From: Atriophallophorus winterbourni
Lineage: Eukaryota > Platyhelminthes > Trematoda > Plagiorchiida > Microphallidae
Direction of reading: 5' to 3'
Length of the DNA stretch: 64,000 bases
NCBI GenBank assembly: GCA_013407085.1
Contig: JACCGJ010014817.1
Span: 1-64,000, forward strand
The position numbers and the translations under genes are program-made. Positions 24,550-36,779 of the stretch are shown piece by piece. Below the pieces are notes generated by a model that was given only the letters and a program-made list of their open reading frames with translations, was not told the origin of the DNA and ran no database searches. Position 1 is the first letter of the stretch; the number at the start of each line of letters is the position of its first letter.

Positions 24550-24979
24550 TCCACTTGAAAGCTATCCACCGTCAGATGATATGGTGTCCTCCCTTAACGA
24601 CAATAATTGTTGGCCTCCGTCGAACGAATTGGACTTACCGGACGTGCTCAATTCGTCACCCGACTCTGATCTCTCTTTTGCATCTACGTCGCCTACCCTT
24701 TCGAGTCTCTATCCACCGTTAAAATCTACTTTGTCCTCGCCTTCCACCGAACCAGGAGCTGTTTGGACCTACTCTAACGACTTAGGTACCGAAAGATCTC
24801 GTTCGACGAATCCTTATGTAACCGCATCGATCTTAAAACCAGAGCAGCATGAGCATCAATCTGGTACGCCATTCCGTTCACGCTCTCGTAAACAACCCAC
24901 TGTCATGACCAGCTCAATCTACACTGGCACTCGTACAAAGCTTCGACAGCCACCTCGTCGAACGTCAAGGAGGAAGTAG
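24550..24979 (+). CDS. YY1: YY1 exon 5 (residues 542-684, C-terminal extension)
   Basis: The acceptor CATCTCCAG ends at 24549, and the first base T completes Asp542. The exon encodes a Ser/Pro/Asp-rich stretch (PPSDD, LNSSPDSDLS, STSPTLSS), then a Thr/Ser- and Arg/Lys-rich end (FRSRSRKQ, RQPPRRTSRRK), with stop TAG at 24977-24979. No domain is recognised. The basic end could serve nuclear localisation. Vertebrate YY1 ends shortly after finger 4, so this tail is an expansion. It is supported by phase match, splice signals and a poly(A) signal about 100 bp downstream. Confidence 0.88.
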
Positions 24980-25082
24980 CGACCTACGTAACAGACTGTT
25001 TCCAGTTTGTCTGTGATCTACTCTCAATTTTATCATCCATTGTTTGGTCTGGTTTTACAATGCTCTAGTCATTATTATGTGC

Positions 25083-25088
25083 AATAAA
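25083..25088 (+). promoter_or_regulatory. YY1: Poly(A) signal of YY1
   Basis: AATAAA lies 104 bases after the stop codon. It is the first such hexamer downstream of exon 5, so the 3' UTR is probably about 130 bp. Confidence 0.8.
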
Positions 25089-25105
25089 ACACAGTAGACA
25101 ATTTC

Positions 25106-25626
25106 AAACCAAGTGTGCTGTCACCGCTAACTTTGCATTGTTCACTGTTGTTGTCTTATCGAACGTTCCTCTCTCTATTGCATGCACGTTTTTTATCTGT
25201 TGTGTATTTGTACAGTTATTGCTTGTGAATAGCACTTTTCCCGTACTTTTTGTTCATCAACGAGGATCTTACATTCTGGACTTTTTTGCGCACCTGTTTT
25301 TGGATGTAAATACTACTAATGCTACTACTATTACTTTTGGTTGTTTTCTTTTGTATGAGTCAATCGGTTATGCTGACGGACTTTGGCTTTGCTTTCAAGC
25401 AGCCGTTATCGGAGTAGGTATTGTTTCTTGGCGAGGTCTGCGTTTGTGAAGAAATTGTCTACCCTACAGGGCTCTTTTTATGTCTGTGATTTGTTTATCA
25501 GTTTTGCATCCAATTGTACGTTGGTAGTGGAAGTAATCGACTCATTCTCTGTTTATGTAGAATGGTCCACTCGTTTTGAACCACCATGATTTGTGCTTTC
25601 GAAACTAGGACCTATGTAACCTATCC
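25106..25626. other. Intergenic, nothing recognised
   Basis: A hydrophobic ORF (25138-25449, non-ATG start) lies here, with T-rich composition. It follows the YY1 poly(A) signal and has no recognisable family. It is considered spurious. Confidence 0.5.
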
Positions 25627-25885
25627 GTATGTATGTATATGTATGTATGAAAGCACAAGCCTGATCCAGGCAAAGTGCCGCACAGTCACAGACTGCACGT
25701 GGGCTAAGATACTGTCCGGTTGCCCAGGCCTAGACAGATATGAGGAAGAAAGAAGATGGAAATTGTAGTGAGACTCCAGCCTGTTTCAGCATGCAGCTCA
25801 CTACCTCTGGCCAATCAATTTAGCACGGTATTAGCCGCACAGCACAGAGTACTGTACGATTGCACATCTATGCCTAACCTATCCG
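25627..25885 (-). repeat. SINE-like family A, near full length
   Basis: Antisense copy with a (TATG)n tail and every block present. It is the best copy for defining the family and the last one in the window. Confidence 0.82.
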
Positions 25886-26980
25886 TACCTCAGCCCATAT
25901 ACAATCTGTGATTGTGCGGCGTTTCGCCTGACTTCAGACTAGTGATTTCATGTATACTAAAACCTGTAGCTTTAGATATTGGGCTATAACCTTCCGTCCT
26001 ATTGTATTTCACTATCTTAAAACTAGGAATTCCAGACACAGACGATGGACATTGTGCCCGGTCGTGTCCGCAATTCCACGGTGCTAATTTACTCGAAAAT
26101 TCTTTTGAGAAAATCTGTAGCATCTGCCGGAATAATCCGTACCATGCCACAGATCAGATGAGCTACACGAACGCATCAAAATAATAAGGTGTTACAAAGG
26201 ACAATATTGGCGAGTTTGACTATCTCTTTCAAAAAGTTCTAGGCAGTGTTTTGTTAACTCAGTATTTTCGTAGATCCAAGGTTTCGCATATGAACAGAAA
26301 GCCAGATTATGTTACATTATTTCGGGATTAGAAGTGTTAGTAATGCTAAAAGTTTGCAAACATGACGCGAAGTGATAACGTCAGGGTCGAACCTACAAGT
26401 TTCAAACCGATTATCCTCATTAACAGGGTCAGTGAACCTTGAATGCGGTAAATAGGGTTTGACTTTGAAAGGTTGTCACAGCCGGGACTGGTAAAAGAAA
26501 TGAGCCCTACTATCCATAGTATGCTCCCATAAGCCGTGTGTCTCAAACAACCTTTGACAACCAAGTCCAGTTCCTGGCTTCCGCAAGCCCGGTGGAACTG
26601 CGTTTACCGACAAAAAGTATCTTTAATAGGCTAAAATGAAAACTCTAGCGGACACATGAAACTTTTCGAGACTGTTTCGTACCACATTTGGAACACGAAC
26701 TTCAGAGCTTCGTCAGGGTAGCTGATCTTTGACCTTAATTACAAGATTGCTAGGCGGGTTGAGCATTTCAGTGAGATACTGAACTGCTCATCAGCTATCA
26801 GTAAAGTCATCAGTGCAGAGCTTCGACTACCCAGTGTACAGCATTCGAGATTTAAAGTTTTTGGCGATAAATGAATAACGGCAGACCACCCGGAAAAGAT
26901 GGGTCATCCGTTAAATTTATTAAAACCTGTGCGGACACATCAATATCTTCATTGCACAAAATGTTTTGTTCTATCTGGGA
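25886..26980. other. Intergenic, nothing recognised
   Basis: Only short ORFs with stops are present. No repeat motif or conserved protein block was seen before the RT remnant that starts near 27.0 kb. Confidence 0.4.
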
Positions 26981-26989
26981 GACGATTTT

Positions 26990-28215
26990 TTCCGGTCAGA
27001 CTGGAGGTAAATCTGTGTGCTCCAACCACCGCGGAATACTAAACGAATAAAGCCATTTTCTTCTACTCATCGATACCACAGCTTAACTGTTTGCGACTTT
27101 ACTGGTGAATCAGTTCTCCGCTGAACAAATCTGCGCACAATGAGTGAACAAACGGTGCTTCACCCTGGATGGAATACGCACGATTCTGAGGCACCGTGCA
27201 AGGCATAAAAACAAATGATAGCATTTTTATCGGTTTCCTTTGACACTTCAGTCTGTTTGGTTGTGGGATATCGTGGTATCGGATTGGGTCCCATTGAATC
27301 TGGTGAGCCTAATTGGAGCCGATTACATCTCTACTAGGGCTCCGGTTCATGTCTACAGTTAAGAATCTTGCGCATAGAGGTAAGGCAGTCCGTTACGAGC
27401 GGTTCTGTTCAACCATTTCATTGACTGGATTATGAACTGAGCATTAACGAACTATTAAGGGGCTCAAGTTTCAACTGTTCTGTGATCGAGACTACGCTGA
27501 TGATGTAGTTGTTTTACACAACAATGCCAAAATGCTGCAAACGCTTTCAGACCGCATTAGTAGCTTCAGTACAACTGTCTGCTCCGCGATAAACTCTCTA
27601 AAAATCGAGGAATTTTGTCTATTGTTACACCAGGCGTCCAGCAATGAAACGTCCATTGCTGTCCGATTGAATATATACCAGCCTTCAAATACCTCGCTTC
27701 CAGTATGTTACCCATTGGTTAGGCGAAAGATAGAATTTAAGTTAATGGTTGTTCGTGCGCATAAAGCGTTTTTACGGTTAAAAGGCACTTTTGGCGCAGG
27801 TCTGTGATCAGTATCGAAATTGAATCCTTGTTTACTAGGCAGCAATCCATCTTGTACTACTTTATGGATATGAGATATAGCCGCTATGATCATCAGATTT
27901 GCAACCTGTAAGTGTTTGACCATTGGTGCCTTGGGATATTTTTGAGCGTCAGATATACTGACTAGGTATTTAACGCTACCGTTGAAACATAATGCAAGGG
28001 AATAATTCCGTTCTCCAACATGCAAAACGACGAAGACTACAATGGTTTGGTCACGTCCCCTGGAAGAGAGACAGCGCTCACAAAACTGGTCATCAACCTT
28101 AAACCTGCTCGTACTTGGCGTCGGCGACAAGTGAAGAACTGGCTGTTAACTGTGATGGCGGATTTAGATGACGTTGGACTGCGTACCTTCTATGGCTTTT
28201 GTGAGTGGGAACGGA
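26990..28215 (+). mobile_element. RTE-like RT remnant, heavily decayed
   Basis: Recognisable pieces occur in order across frames. They are a block like LWDIVVSDWVPLNLVSLI (27265-27320), VLFNHFIDWIMN (27400-27440), DYADDVVVLHNNAKMLQTLSDRI (27493-27560) and a RRLQWFGHV-type block (28030-28050). Many stops and shifts are present. The YADD box groups it with the RTE-type copies in the YY1 introns. Confidence 0.75.
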
Positions 28216-28800
28216 CCGGATAGCGATCCTCAATGATTTCACCTCTGTCCGATGCACGTGGGCTGTCGTGATTCGAGACCAATGAAGTCGACTAATCCAT
28301 CTGTGCAGCCAACTGCATAATAAGATTGACTTTGATATCGCTGTTTTGGTTCTCTTTTGCACAGACATTATTTTTGTGAATATTTCTAACAATATGTTAC
28401 TCGTAAGTAATCATCAAACCCCATGCTCTTGTGTATGCTCCCGAGGTTCATCAACCCACTTTTCTTGATAGTGTTCTCACTAGATGTCAAGCGCATAAAC
28501 ATTTCTCCTGTATAATACCGAGCTCCATTTAATAGATATGATTAATTCATTTAACTCAACGCGTTAACCCCACCATTCATCGTGGCCTTTAGTTTTTGCA
28601 TCAACGATTTACATTCAAGATTTCACCATACGCTTAAAGAGTTTGATAATATCTTCACATTGTGGTTTATACTCATAATGCGTGGCATTAATGAATGAAT
28701 ATTGAGCTAATCATTGCTACTTACTTTCGTTTTGAGAGTGTTTCGAAAACTGTTTTACCTAATTTATTCCAGTGATGATTTTTCTGACTGTCCGATATAA
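28216..28800. other. Intergenic, nothing recognised
   Basis: AT-rich, with short ORFs only. Confidence 0.4.
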
Positions 28801-28935
28801 GTGCCTGAATGCGCATGCGGATCCTGATCCTACTGTCTCTACCTGATGAGTGCAAACAGCATGAAAACTGTCGTGGTTTCTGTCTAATGGAAATGCATGC
28901 AAATGTGCATTTTAGTATTTGTATTTAGTTCTAAA
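28800..28935 (+). repeat. Hammerhead repeat, subfamily 1, partly decayed
   Basis: CTGATGA at 28843-28849, GTGC, AAACA and GCAT (a four-pair helix II with one G-U), GAAA at 28863-28866 and GTC-GTGG follow in hammerhead order. Helix I can form (CTAC with GTGG). Helix III is altered (ACTGT where ACCGGT is expected). The flank GATCCTGATC before and ATGGAAATGCATGCAAAT after match the other subfamily 1 copies. Confidence 0.75.
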
Positions 28936-29440
28936 AAATAAATAGTGGCATATATAGGTTGATTTTTCAATACAAGCCAAACTATACAACTAGTTTAATT
29001 CACTTGAAAACATTTTTGATAAGTTTACTTATAGCTTTGAATGTTTATTTTACCTAAGGTAAGTTCAGCGACTAACCAATTATTGTCTCATTTTCTTTGT
29101 GGTAGTCACATATCGATCCTGCGCACCCTTAGGAAAATGTGCTTAACCCTATTAGCCTATGATACACAGGTTTAAAATTGGCAACGTCCATGTACGGGAA
29201 AATAACTGACAATTTAGCACTATGTCGAATGCGTGAAATCATTGATTCTTGTTAATTAACCGGAGATTATTACCAATGCTCGAGGCCCTTGACATTTGTA
29301 CAGAAAAATATAACCGAAGAATTTCAACTGATATAGAAACTGTTCAATCTACGTGAAAAGTCATGTAGTTTAAGGCGTCGGCTTTTAGATGGGCAACTAT
29401 GGGTAGTGATGCACACCACTGAAGTGAGACGCACAGAAAA
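28936..29440. other. Intergenic, nothing recognised
   Basis: AT-rich, no conserved ORF or repeat seen. Confidence 0.4.
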
Positions 29441-29580
29441 CAGAAAGATTATTCCATTCAACTGGGTACAGCCTAACAGCTTGATTGCTGTGTGTATGAT
29501 CGTTAGGTATATCTAAGTAACGGGCATGTACGCAACTCCCGTCGTCTAATGATGGCGTCCAAATTTTTAAAGTCATGAGC
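29440..29580 (-). mobile_element. Small CR1-like RT fragment
   Basis: The minus-strand frame has PSLDDGSCVHARYLDI. This is the CR1 RT block seen as DEGSCVHACYLDISKAF in the next fragment and CIHACYLDISKAFDRV in the element at 48-51 kb. Confidence 0.55.
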
Positions 29581-30189
29581 GACTTAATTAAGTCTGAGTA
29601 TGTTTTTATTAATCCATATTTTGATTTACAAAGAATTTCTCGGCTTTCGGATTGCCTGAGAACACTCGCACACCAAGCGTTCAATACTTTAGAAACCACA
29701 AAAATGTATCACAGGGCGGTAATGTTACAGATCCGAACGACTACCACGTTTATAGATTGATGTAATAAGTTCGGTTTTCCTTTCAATTGGTACGATTCTC
29801 GTATTTAGCGAGTGTTTACAATAATCACATAGTCTGCCGGCACATGACTTGAGAACAGCCACAGTTTTGTAATGGGGCAGTGATCACTGGTCTGGTAGCT
29901 GACGGGCGATTCAGTACCTGACTGAAATGCTAAACCCATCTAGATATCTTAGCATTAAAATCAAAGATCAGTTTTCCAGACGAAACTTAAGGTTCATGCT
30001 GAAACTACAGCTTCCGGAGGCAATACGAATCAAACGGAACAGTTTATCAGTCTCCAATTTTCGCTGTAGCTTCCATTTCCGATGCGGTTTCCGCCCAGTC
30101 ACGAACTTCTTCATTACATGAAAATTCAAGATCCAAACATTGAACCAGAGGATACTTCTTGATGTAGCCTTGACCCGTATTCAAAAGAC

Positions 30190-30705
30190 GGCTGCGATGC
30201 TCCTGATTACTGAACATTGTGGACTACAAACTTTCCTGGATTGGACACAAGCATTAGACGAAGGGAGTTGCGTACATGCCTGTTACTTAGATATATCTAA
30301 AGCTTTCAATTGAGTTGGTTATTCCTTAATACTTCAGAACCTGCAGGATGTTGGCCTCACTAGAAATCAACTTACTTGGTTCATAAGTTAATTGTCGGAA
30401 CGCAAAGCAAACGTCAGTATAGATGTTGAAATTCCCCGAACTATTGAAGCGGTATCTCACTAGGTTCAGTACTCGGTCCACTACTCTTCTTACCGAAATT
30501 GGTACAATGTAAACTCGTTGTTGGCCCTTCAAATACCACATTCCCGATTAAACTGTCGCCGGTACTGTTATGCAGACCGCGTACGCTTTCTGTGGAACAG
30601 TTTACCTCCAGAAATTATGATTTCACCGAATGAAATGATATTCAAAGAAACGTTACTATCTTTTATGTTGAATGATACTGTGTTGCCCAAAGGTTACTGA
30701 AAAAC
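30190..30705 (+). mobile_element. CR1-like RT fragments
   Basis: LDWTQALDEGSCVHACYL and DISKAFN (30230-30310), then NQLTWF, and after a large internal deletion the C-terminal tail PHSRLNCRRYCYADRVRFLW (30540-30595) up to the stop at 30698-30700. Frames change and stops intervene. Confidence 0.75.
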
Positions 30706-31299
30706 CGTAGTGCTTCCGTTTTACACACGTACTTGGCAAAGCAAATCTACCCATACATACAATTCCGGTTGACACTTTCCATTCCATGTCATACTTGGCA
30801 TTTCTTTTACTCCTTCTATGAACCACATGGATGCAAACATAAAAGTACAATTTGCTTAAATTTTATAACTATATCCTATGAAAAACAAAATGGGCGAAGT
30901 TGCCGTGCATTTCAGATTTAGTCTTTGCTTTTGAGGTAACGGTAGTTGATAGTACGTACTAAATTGCTCCACTCGGTCTAAATGATATTCCCGTGTTAGG
31001 TTTAGAGTACGTATGCAGCGGAAGACGGTTTGGTGAGTTCGGAATCACATCCGTAACATTTGACGTCCCGTGAAACGCGACATTGACTATTACAGCTCAG
31101 AGACTCGTTGCACCACACTCACAACAAGCCTTCTAGCAAACATATATCGAAATTCACTTTTACTTGTGGGACGAATGACTAGCGTCTTCCGTTTTACATT
31201 TCTTAAAAGCTCAAGAAAATTGATCGTGCGGCGAATCTGTGCTTCGGTTCAACACAGAAATAACTGAACTGATGCATCCTGGTTAAAATTTTGATGACA

Positions 31300-33120
31300 T
31301 TGATAAAAAGCAAACATTTTAGTCAAAGGAGACAAGCAAAGTTTCAAGCACTATCTGAAGTTGGAAATGAAAAAAAACATTTTACTATAGCGAGTTGTTA
31401 TTCCTCGATCAAACGTTAAACCTACCGTGAACGAAGTAACTGCCTCGACTCAAAATTCAGCTGTGCTTCCGTCCACTTTCATGAAAAACTATTCAGCCCG
31501 CTAACAATAACATCGATAGAAGACTTACTGACATCAGTCGTGACGCAACAGATGACTGATGTCGATATCGATTCAGGGGTTTGTACCGAATAAACCAATA
31601 AATATCCCTGGGTTGGACGGAATCACACTTGTTACTAAAAACCCGCGCCAGCAGGTGTGCGTGCGACTGGGTGAACCACTTGCACATACTCTAATTAAAG
31701 GAGTGGTGTTAGCATAGTAGAAGTCTTTGGATATTTCACCAATCTTCAAGAGTAGTAGTTAATTAGATTCTGCAACCTACCGTTCAGTCGCTTACTTCCT
31801 GTGAGATTCATAGTTTTAGGGTGCAGAGTGATGGAAAACATTGCTCAACATCTCAAAATATGCTATCTCCAGCACCGTATGGTTTCCGTAAATCTCTCTC
31901 CTGTTTGGCAAACTTACTGATTGTTTTAAATGACTAAACCCAAGCGTTTGACGAAGAAGCTAGCTTCCACGCTTACTATTTTGATATGTCTGAAGTTTTT
32001 GATCAAGTTGATCACTATTGACTACTAAAAATACTGCGGCAGATGAGCATCAGCCAGCAACTCTGCGTGGCTGTGAATTTACTTCTCTAGCGTAGATAAT
32101 TGTGTGGTTGAACGGAGTACATTCAATAGCCATTAATATGGCTAGTCGTGTACTGAAGGATATGTGCTCAGGCAAGGACTTTTCATCGCTTACAAAGACC
32201 TACCACCGATGCAGGCATGCATGGTGATTCCCATTTGCAGACAATACTAAAATTTGAACAAGGATAGAATCCATTGCGTATCGTTTGCAGCTGTGCTTTT
32301 TCCAATTAGGTTCAGTGAGGAATTGGCTGCCCTACCAATGTCGAAAATAAAAAGTTTCGAAATTTGGCAAGCCATTCCAATACACATAACATTTGCGGCA
32401 GACAATTTTGTGTTGGACCAAGTCGGAACGTGATTTTGGAGTCTGGATACGCGGCGGCCCAAAGTATATGCATTGTGAGCTCATTTACAAGCGTTCTATG
32501 TATTTTAAGATGCTTATCGCCGGAACTTTGCCCATAATTATAAAAGCCCATTAAGTTCAACCATGGTACGCACATCACAAGCTTGGAATACATGGATAAA
32601 AAGATTTTCCGAAGATCGAATGAAGCGGCTGAGCGCCAGCCCGCTTAATAAGCATTCAGAGTGCTGTGATAATTACATACTCAATATTGCATATTCCAAA
32701 TCATCAATTAAAACATTTATTCAAATACCTTGAATCGCGAAATACACACAGTCGCTCACCGACATTACATTCCCATTATGACTATCGCCGTTATTTTTAT
32801 TCTATATGGGTATAATTTTGAGCTCCTTGGAACCCATTTTTACCGCTCCCAGCGTCGAGAGATTCATTCGTAATTTATACACATTTTTTGCCAAGCGAAT
32901 AATTAATATACAAAGCAATACAAGTATAACCTTGTTTACCTTTAATCCACTGTTTCAAGGCTCACTGAACCTTATCTTACTGTCTCTACCTGACAACGGC
33001 AAACAGCCAGAAACCGGTAGTGGTGTGTAAGGGATGGGGATGTGGGCAACACATTACTTTAATATACAATGCTATTTGTGAAGCCAAGTTATTTTGTCAA
33101 CATAAATTCATGAATCGTGT
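31300..33120 (+). mobile_element. CR1-like element, strongly decayed (paralogue of 45.2-46.96 kb)
   Basis: Short RT blocks remain: INIPGLDGITLVTK (31600), GFRKSLSCLANLLIVLND (31890) and a YFDMSEVFDQVDHY block (31975). The 3' part (about 32640-32900, with ATAAGCATTCAGAGTG, TTTTGAGCTCCTTGGAAC and GCGTCGAGAG) matches 46510-46730. A hammerhead repeat sits near its end. Both paralogues are old and non-functional. Confidence 0.72.
32920..33060 (+). repeat. Hammerhead repeat, subfamily 2, mutated core
   Basis: The copy begins inside the unit's end (CAAGTATAACCTTGTTTACC) and runs through TTTCAAGGCTCACTGAACC, the core (32986-33024) and GTGTGTAAGGGATGGGGATG. The catalytic box reads CTGACAA, so the invariant G is lost. 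Helix I (CTAC/GTGG), GGC/GCC and GAAACCGGT remain. Because it spans the unit junction, it derives from a multimer or circle. Confidence 0.78.
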
Positions 33121-33124
33121 GTCT

Positions 33125-35520
33125 TGATTGACCTAACGTCGACCTTCTAAATTTTTCGCCCCGAAACTCATCCTCAATCCTTAATTAAAGCCTGAGGTTC
33201 TTATTCTATCACGCATAATTTCAAAGGCTTTAGCCATCCCACATTCGCAGTTGGATAGCTGCCGTATTTTATAATCTATTACATTCCCTTTAACCTGTAA
33301 CGCGTTACCGTTAGAAATCATACTGTCGGAATCGGTTGCGGTTATCACTTCGAAGCTCGATGATTATATGACTGTCCTAATTAACTCTCGGTTGTGTCCA
33401 AGCCATATACATCGTCATTCTGTTGGATTCTGTTTAGCTGATTGCGTTTTCTATCGTAAATATGTCTGATTTTTGAATGATACTAGATGTAATGTGTAAG
33501 TCTTCCAGTAATGACAATTTGATTGGGCACCTCTCCGGCTAAATTCATAATCATAATAAAAGAAGTCAACAAAGTATCAATGAGTCTGTCCAACAGCAAT
33601 ACTTTTGTCTATGAACCGTAAAATTGGAACCACATTCAACTTAATTACAATTAACAGCAATTTTGTGATTTTGCACACCGACCGTACGATAATAGTTGTG
33701 AATTCGGTGTTGTTGAATATTTTTGAGTAAATCGATTATATACTAATCCAGACAACGCAAAATTTGCTCAAAAGTAATGCACGCATTTCGTCCGAGGTCG
33801 ATCATGTGCACCATATTTTGGCTCAGAGTCATATATCACATTCATTTTTCGAGGGATTGATTTGTCGCAACTCAAGTTGGTGCTAAGAAATGTTCAATAT
33901 GGGTCTCAATCTATAATTAATATACGTAGCCCACCTCATCATCATCATTGGCGAACTGGATGGTTGCATCGTACTAAACGGTTGCAGAGTAATCGAAGGC
34001 TTACTTGTCATCAAAAATATCAATTGCATACATGAAGACGCATTTTCGCGTCCGACTGAATATTCAGTACACACAATATTACCGGTTTGTTTAAATTTAC
34101 GATCAGAAGATATTATTCAGTAGATACCGATTATTTAATATCAATTTGAGCTGTTTGTGAGAATATTGAATTGAAATCAAAGCTAGTAAATATCCCGCGA
34201 AAATTTGTTTCACAATCTGTTACATTCTACTCTTTGTGTGAAACTAACGCACACATTTGCATAAATCACGATTCGTTACCAAACTGGTTCATTCAGTTCC
34301 ATCGGATTTGAGAAAAGTTCCCTTCACCGTCGATCAATAATCATTGTTCAAACAAACCGCCAATCGTGAACTTGAAGTGTCGCAACGCTCAAACCGACCG
34401 GGTTATTCCGCATTGTCCCCCGTCGAGTGCTGTCACAACTGACTGAACATAACTCACAACGAAGAACATCAAAGCATGATGTCACCACCACACTTGCAAG
34501 CTCGACCGGAGGGTGGTAGTCGTGGTGTTGATCTCCCCTGTGGTGGGAGGGTTGCATTCACCACCTGTGTTGGATTAGCGCTGGTAACGCACAGAGAGCC
34601 CATTTATATTGCATAATCATTTAACAATGAGGACCAAATTTAACAGATGGCACCGAGATAGAGGACCATGTGAGCTTGTTTGATCGAAGGAGGTGGTGTG
34701 GATTTACGTCGCGTGATTTGAACACCGCACAGAAAAGGATTAATTTTCATGTGCCCTCTAGTGTTGGTGTGTGTGTGATTTGGCTCAAACGACATGAACA
34801 AACATCGAATGATTGATTGTCCAACCAGGTGAAAATCATGGTAACAGGTTGCGTGGTTTATCCAGGTGTGTGTGAATCTGAACCAAAGTTTCGTTTAAAT
34901 TTTGTGTTGCACCGTGTCGGGTGAATAATATTCTTGAGATCGTTTATGTTTACCATGAATCTCATTAACACTATCGGACGCCACTTATTTCAACGCTAAT
35001 ATCTTATAATGGCAAACCTTTCTACATGAGTATGCTTAAAAATTCACAACAACAGTGAAGCTTATACAGTACAACCAAGCACACAAGATGATTTTATATG
35101 ACCAATGAGTTTATGGCCCGCATCCCTGTCACTTACAATCCACAAAAGAATTTGGTATTTTGTTGTACGAACAGCGTCTTCATTGTCTAACACTACAACC
35201 AATTTCTTAGTGCTTCGAGGCTCACTAAACTCAATCTTACCGTCTCCGCCTAATGACGGCTTACAATCAAAGAACGGTTGTTGAGCGATTCACCTATACA
35301 CTAACACGTCTTCGTTTTTTTTTTAAAAAATGTTCCTCTTGTGGCGAAATCAATCGCATGAAACACCTTTAAATGTAGCTCAAATTGTGAAATCCAGAGG
35401 AATTACTCTTCGAAACGATAGAGCGACGGGAAGGTTGATTTGAATGACTAAACTCAAGAGCTGGGCGTTTAGATATTTTAACAGCATCTACTGAGGATAA
35501 CGTATAAAAGTCAGGAAGAT
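33125..35520. other. Intergenic, almost nothing recognised
   Basis: No conserved protein block was found. A degenerate subfamily 2 hammerhead repeat is visible at about 35205-35285 on the plus strand (GAGGCTCACTAAAC, then CTAATGACGGC). Confidence 0.4.
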
Positions 35521-35521
35521 A

Positions 35522-36180
35522 TTCAATTCAATTCAATTCAATTTGGTGGTTTAAAAAGTATATAACTTTACAAAAACCACATAATATTATGGGAATTACG
35601 AATTACATACGTAGTAAAAACGGGATTTGTTTGCTTACTGAGCAGTTCAGGGATCAAGTAAAAATTCATATGGCAGAAACTGTTTTCAATCAGTTGGATG
35701 GCACATGTAAATCCATGGGGTCAAGATGTATAGTTTACTTTGATGCATTGGTTCAAAGTTCAAAGCTGTAATGGTGTAGAATATATAGGTTCAATGACAT
35801 GAATTTGTCCAAGTTCGATTTGAATATATTCAAGTTGGGTGAATGTGCAACATTAAAGTGTAGGGACTTCCAGGTAAAACATACACGTATAGAATAAAAA
35901 TACCTTCGACAATTCAGTCTCTAGTCGGGATTAAGTACTGTGTAGTCATGAATCCGGCTTGTTTGGAGTGGTAGTCGTGTGAATAGTTTATTCAGGGGAT
36001 GGTTGGGGTTTGCCATATATTGAACATAACCTTCTAAGACGGCGGTAGCGAGAGTCGAAGAGATTGAGAATTGTAATACGATCTTCGCATTGTTTGTGCT
36101 TTAAACCACGTACGAGCTTTGAAAAGGCTGGAAAAGTTTGTTCTAAACTCTTGTTTGCTGCGTACATGTTCACAGACTAA
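35522..36180 (-). mobile_element. CR1-like 3' end fragment
   Basis: The minus strand encodes a CR1 tail (SKLVRGLKHKQCEDRITILN and SRYRRLR at about 36050-36150), then CR1-like tail blocks to about 35790 and a UTR. It ends in a tandem TTGAA repeat at 35522-35545, typical of CR1 3' termini. Confidence 0.7.
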
Positions 36181-36600
36181 ATGACGCATCCATACGGATA
36201 TTTAGCAATCAGGATAGATTTGTCCAAAGTAGTGTGGTTCACCTCGATGTTCCCGAACACAGTAGCACTGTTTCGGGGAGTAAAATAAAGCCGATATGCC
36301 TCGGCATGGTAAACAATCTAGCTGAAATGAGAGTTCCCTATAAGCAGCATTCACTTCACGTCGTAACAATATCTGAGACGTGGTTTAAGCTTTATATGAG
36401 AAATCACTAGCTCTCTATTCCCGACATGACCCAGTTTCGGAGAAATCGCTTAAGAACAGGTGGGGTAATAGCTGTTTACCACCACGAACATTTCTTTTCC
36501 TGCGAGACCTATTTCATTTACTCTCAAGCCATCACACTCGCACTTATATGCTGACCTTGGATACATTAGATTCTCATCGAACTGCAGTCGCTTCTTCTTT
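36165..36600 (+). mobile_element. CR1-like 5' fragment (ORF1 start and endonuclease)
   Basis: The plus strand shows a GTTCCCGAACACAGTAGCAC block (as in ORF1 at 41543) and endonuclease pieces VTISETWFK (36370) and LSIPDMTQFRRNRLRTGG (36412-36465). The whole arrangement, including the GTTCACAGACTAAATG entry at 36166, recurs at 41.39-42.14 kb. Confidence 0.65.
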
Positions 36601-36779
36601 CAGGTGCGCGTCTGTTAATTTACCGTCAAACGTTTTACAATCATCTATTGAATCGATTTTTAGAAAGGAACTGGTTATAAGATTTAACAATTTTTGACAC
36701 GAAAAGCAAATATTTGTACAAAACCATTGGATATTCGTATAAGGACAAAAATATATATTATTGAGGCATTAGGATGATC

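Noticed and set aside
25138..25449. Hydrophobic 103-codon ORF, possible membrane protein
   Set aside because: Non-ATG start, T-rich composition, no splice or homology support, and it lies directly after the YY1 poly(A) signal.
27493..27500. CTGATGATG as a hammerhead box
   Set aside because: It is the YADD codon stretch of an RT relic (TACGCTGATGATGTA). No helix II or GAAA follows.
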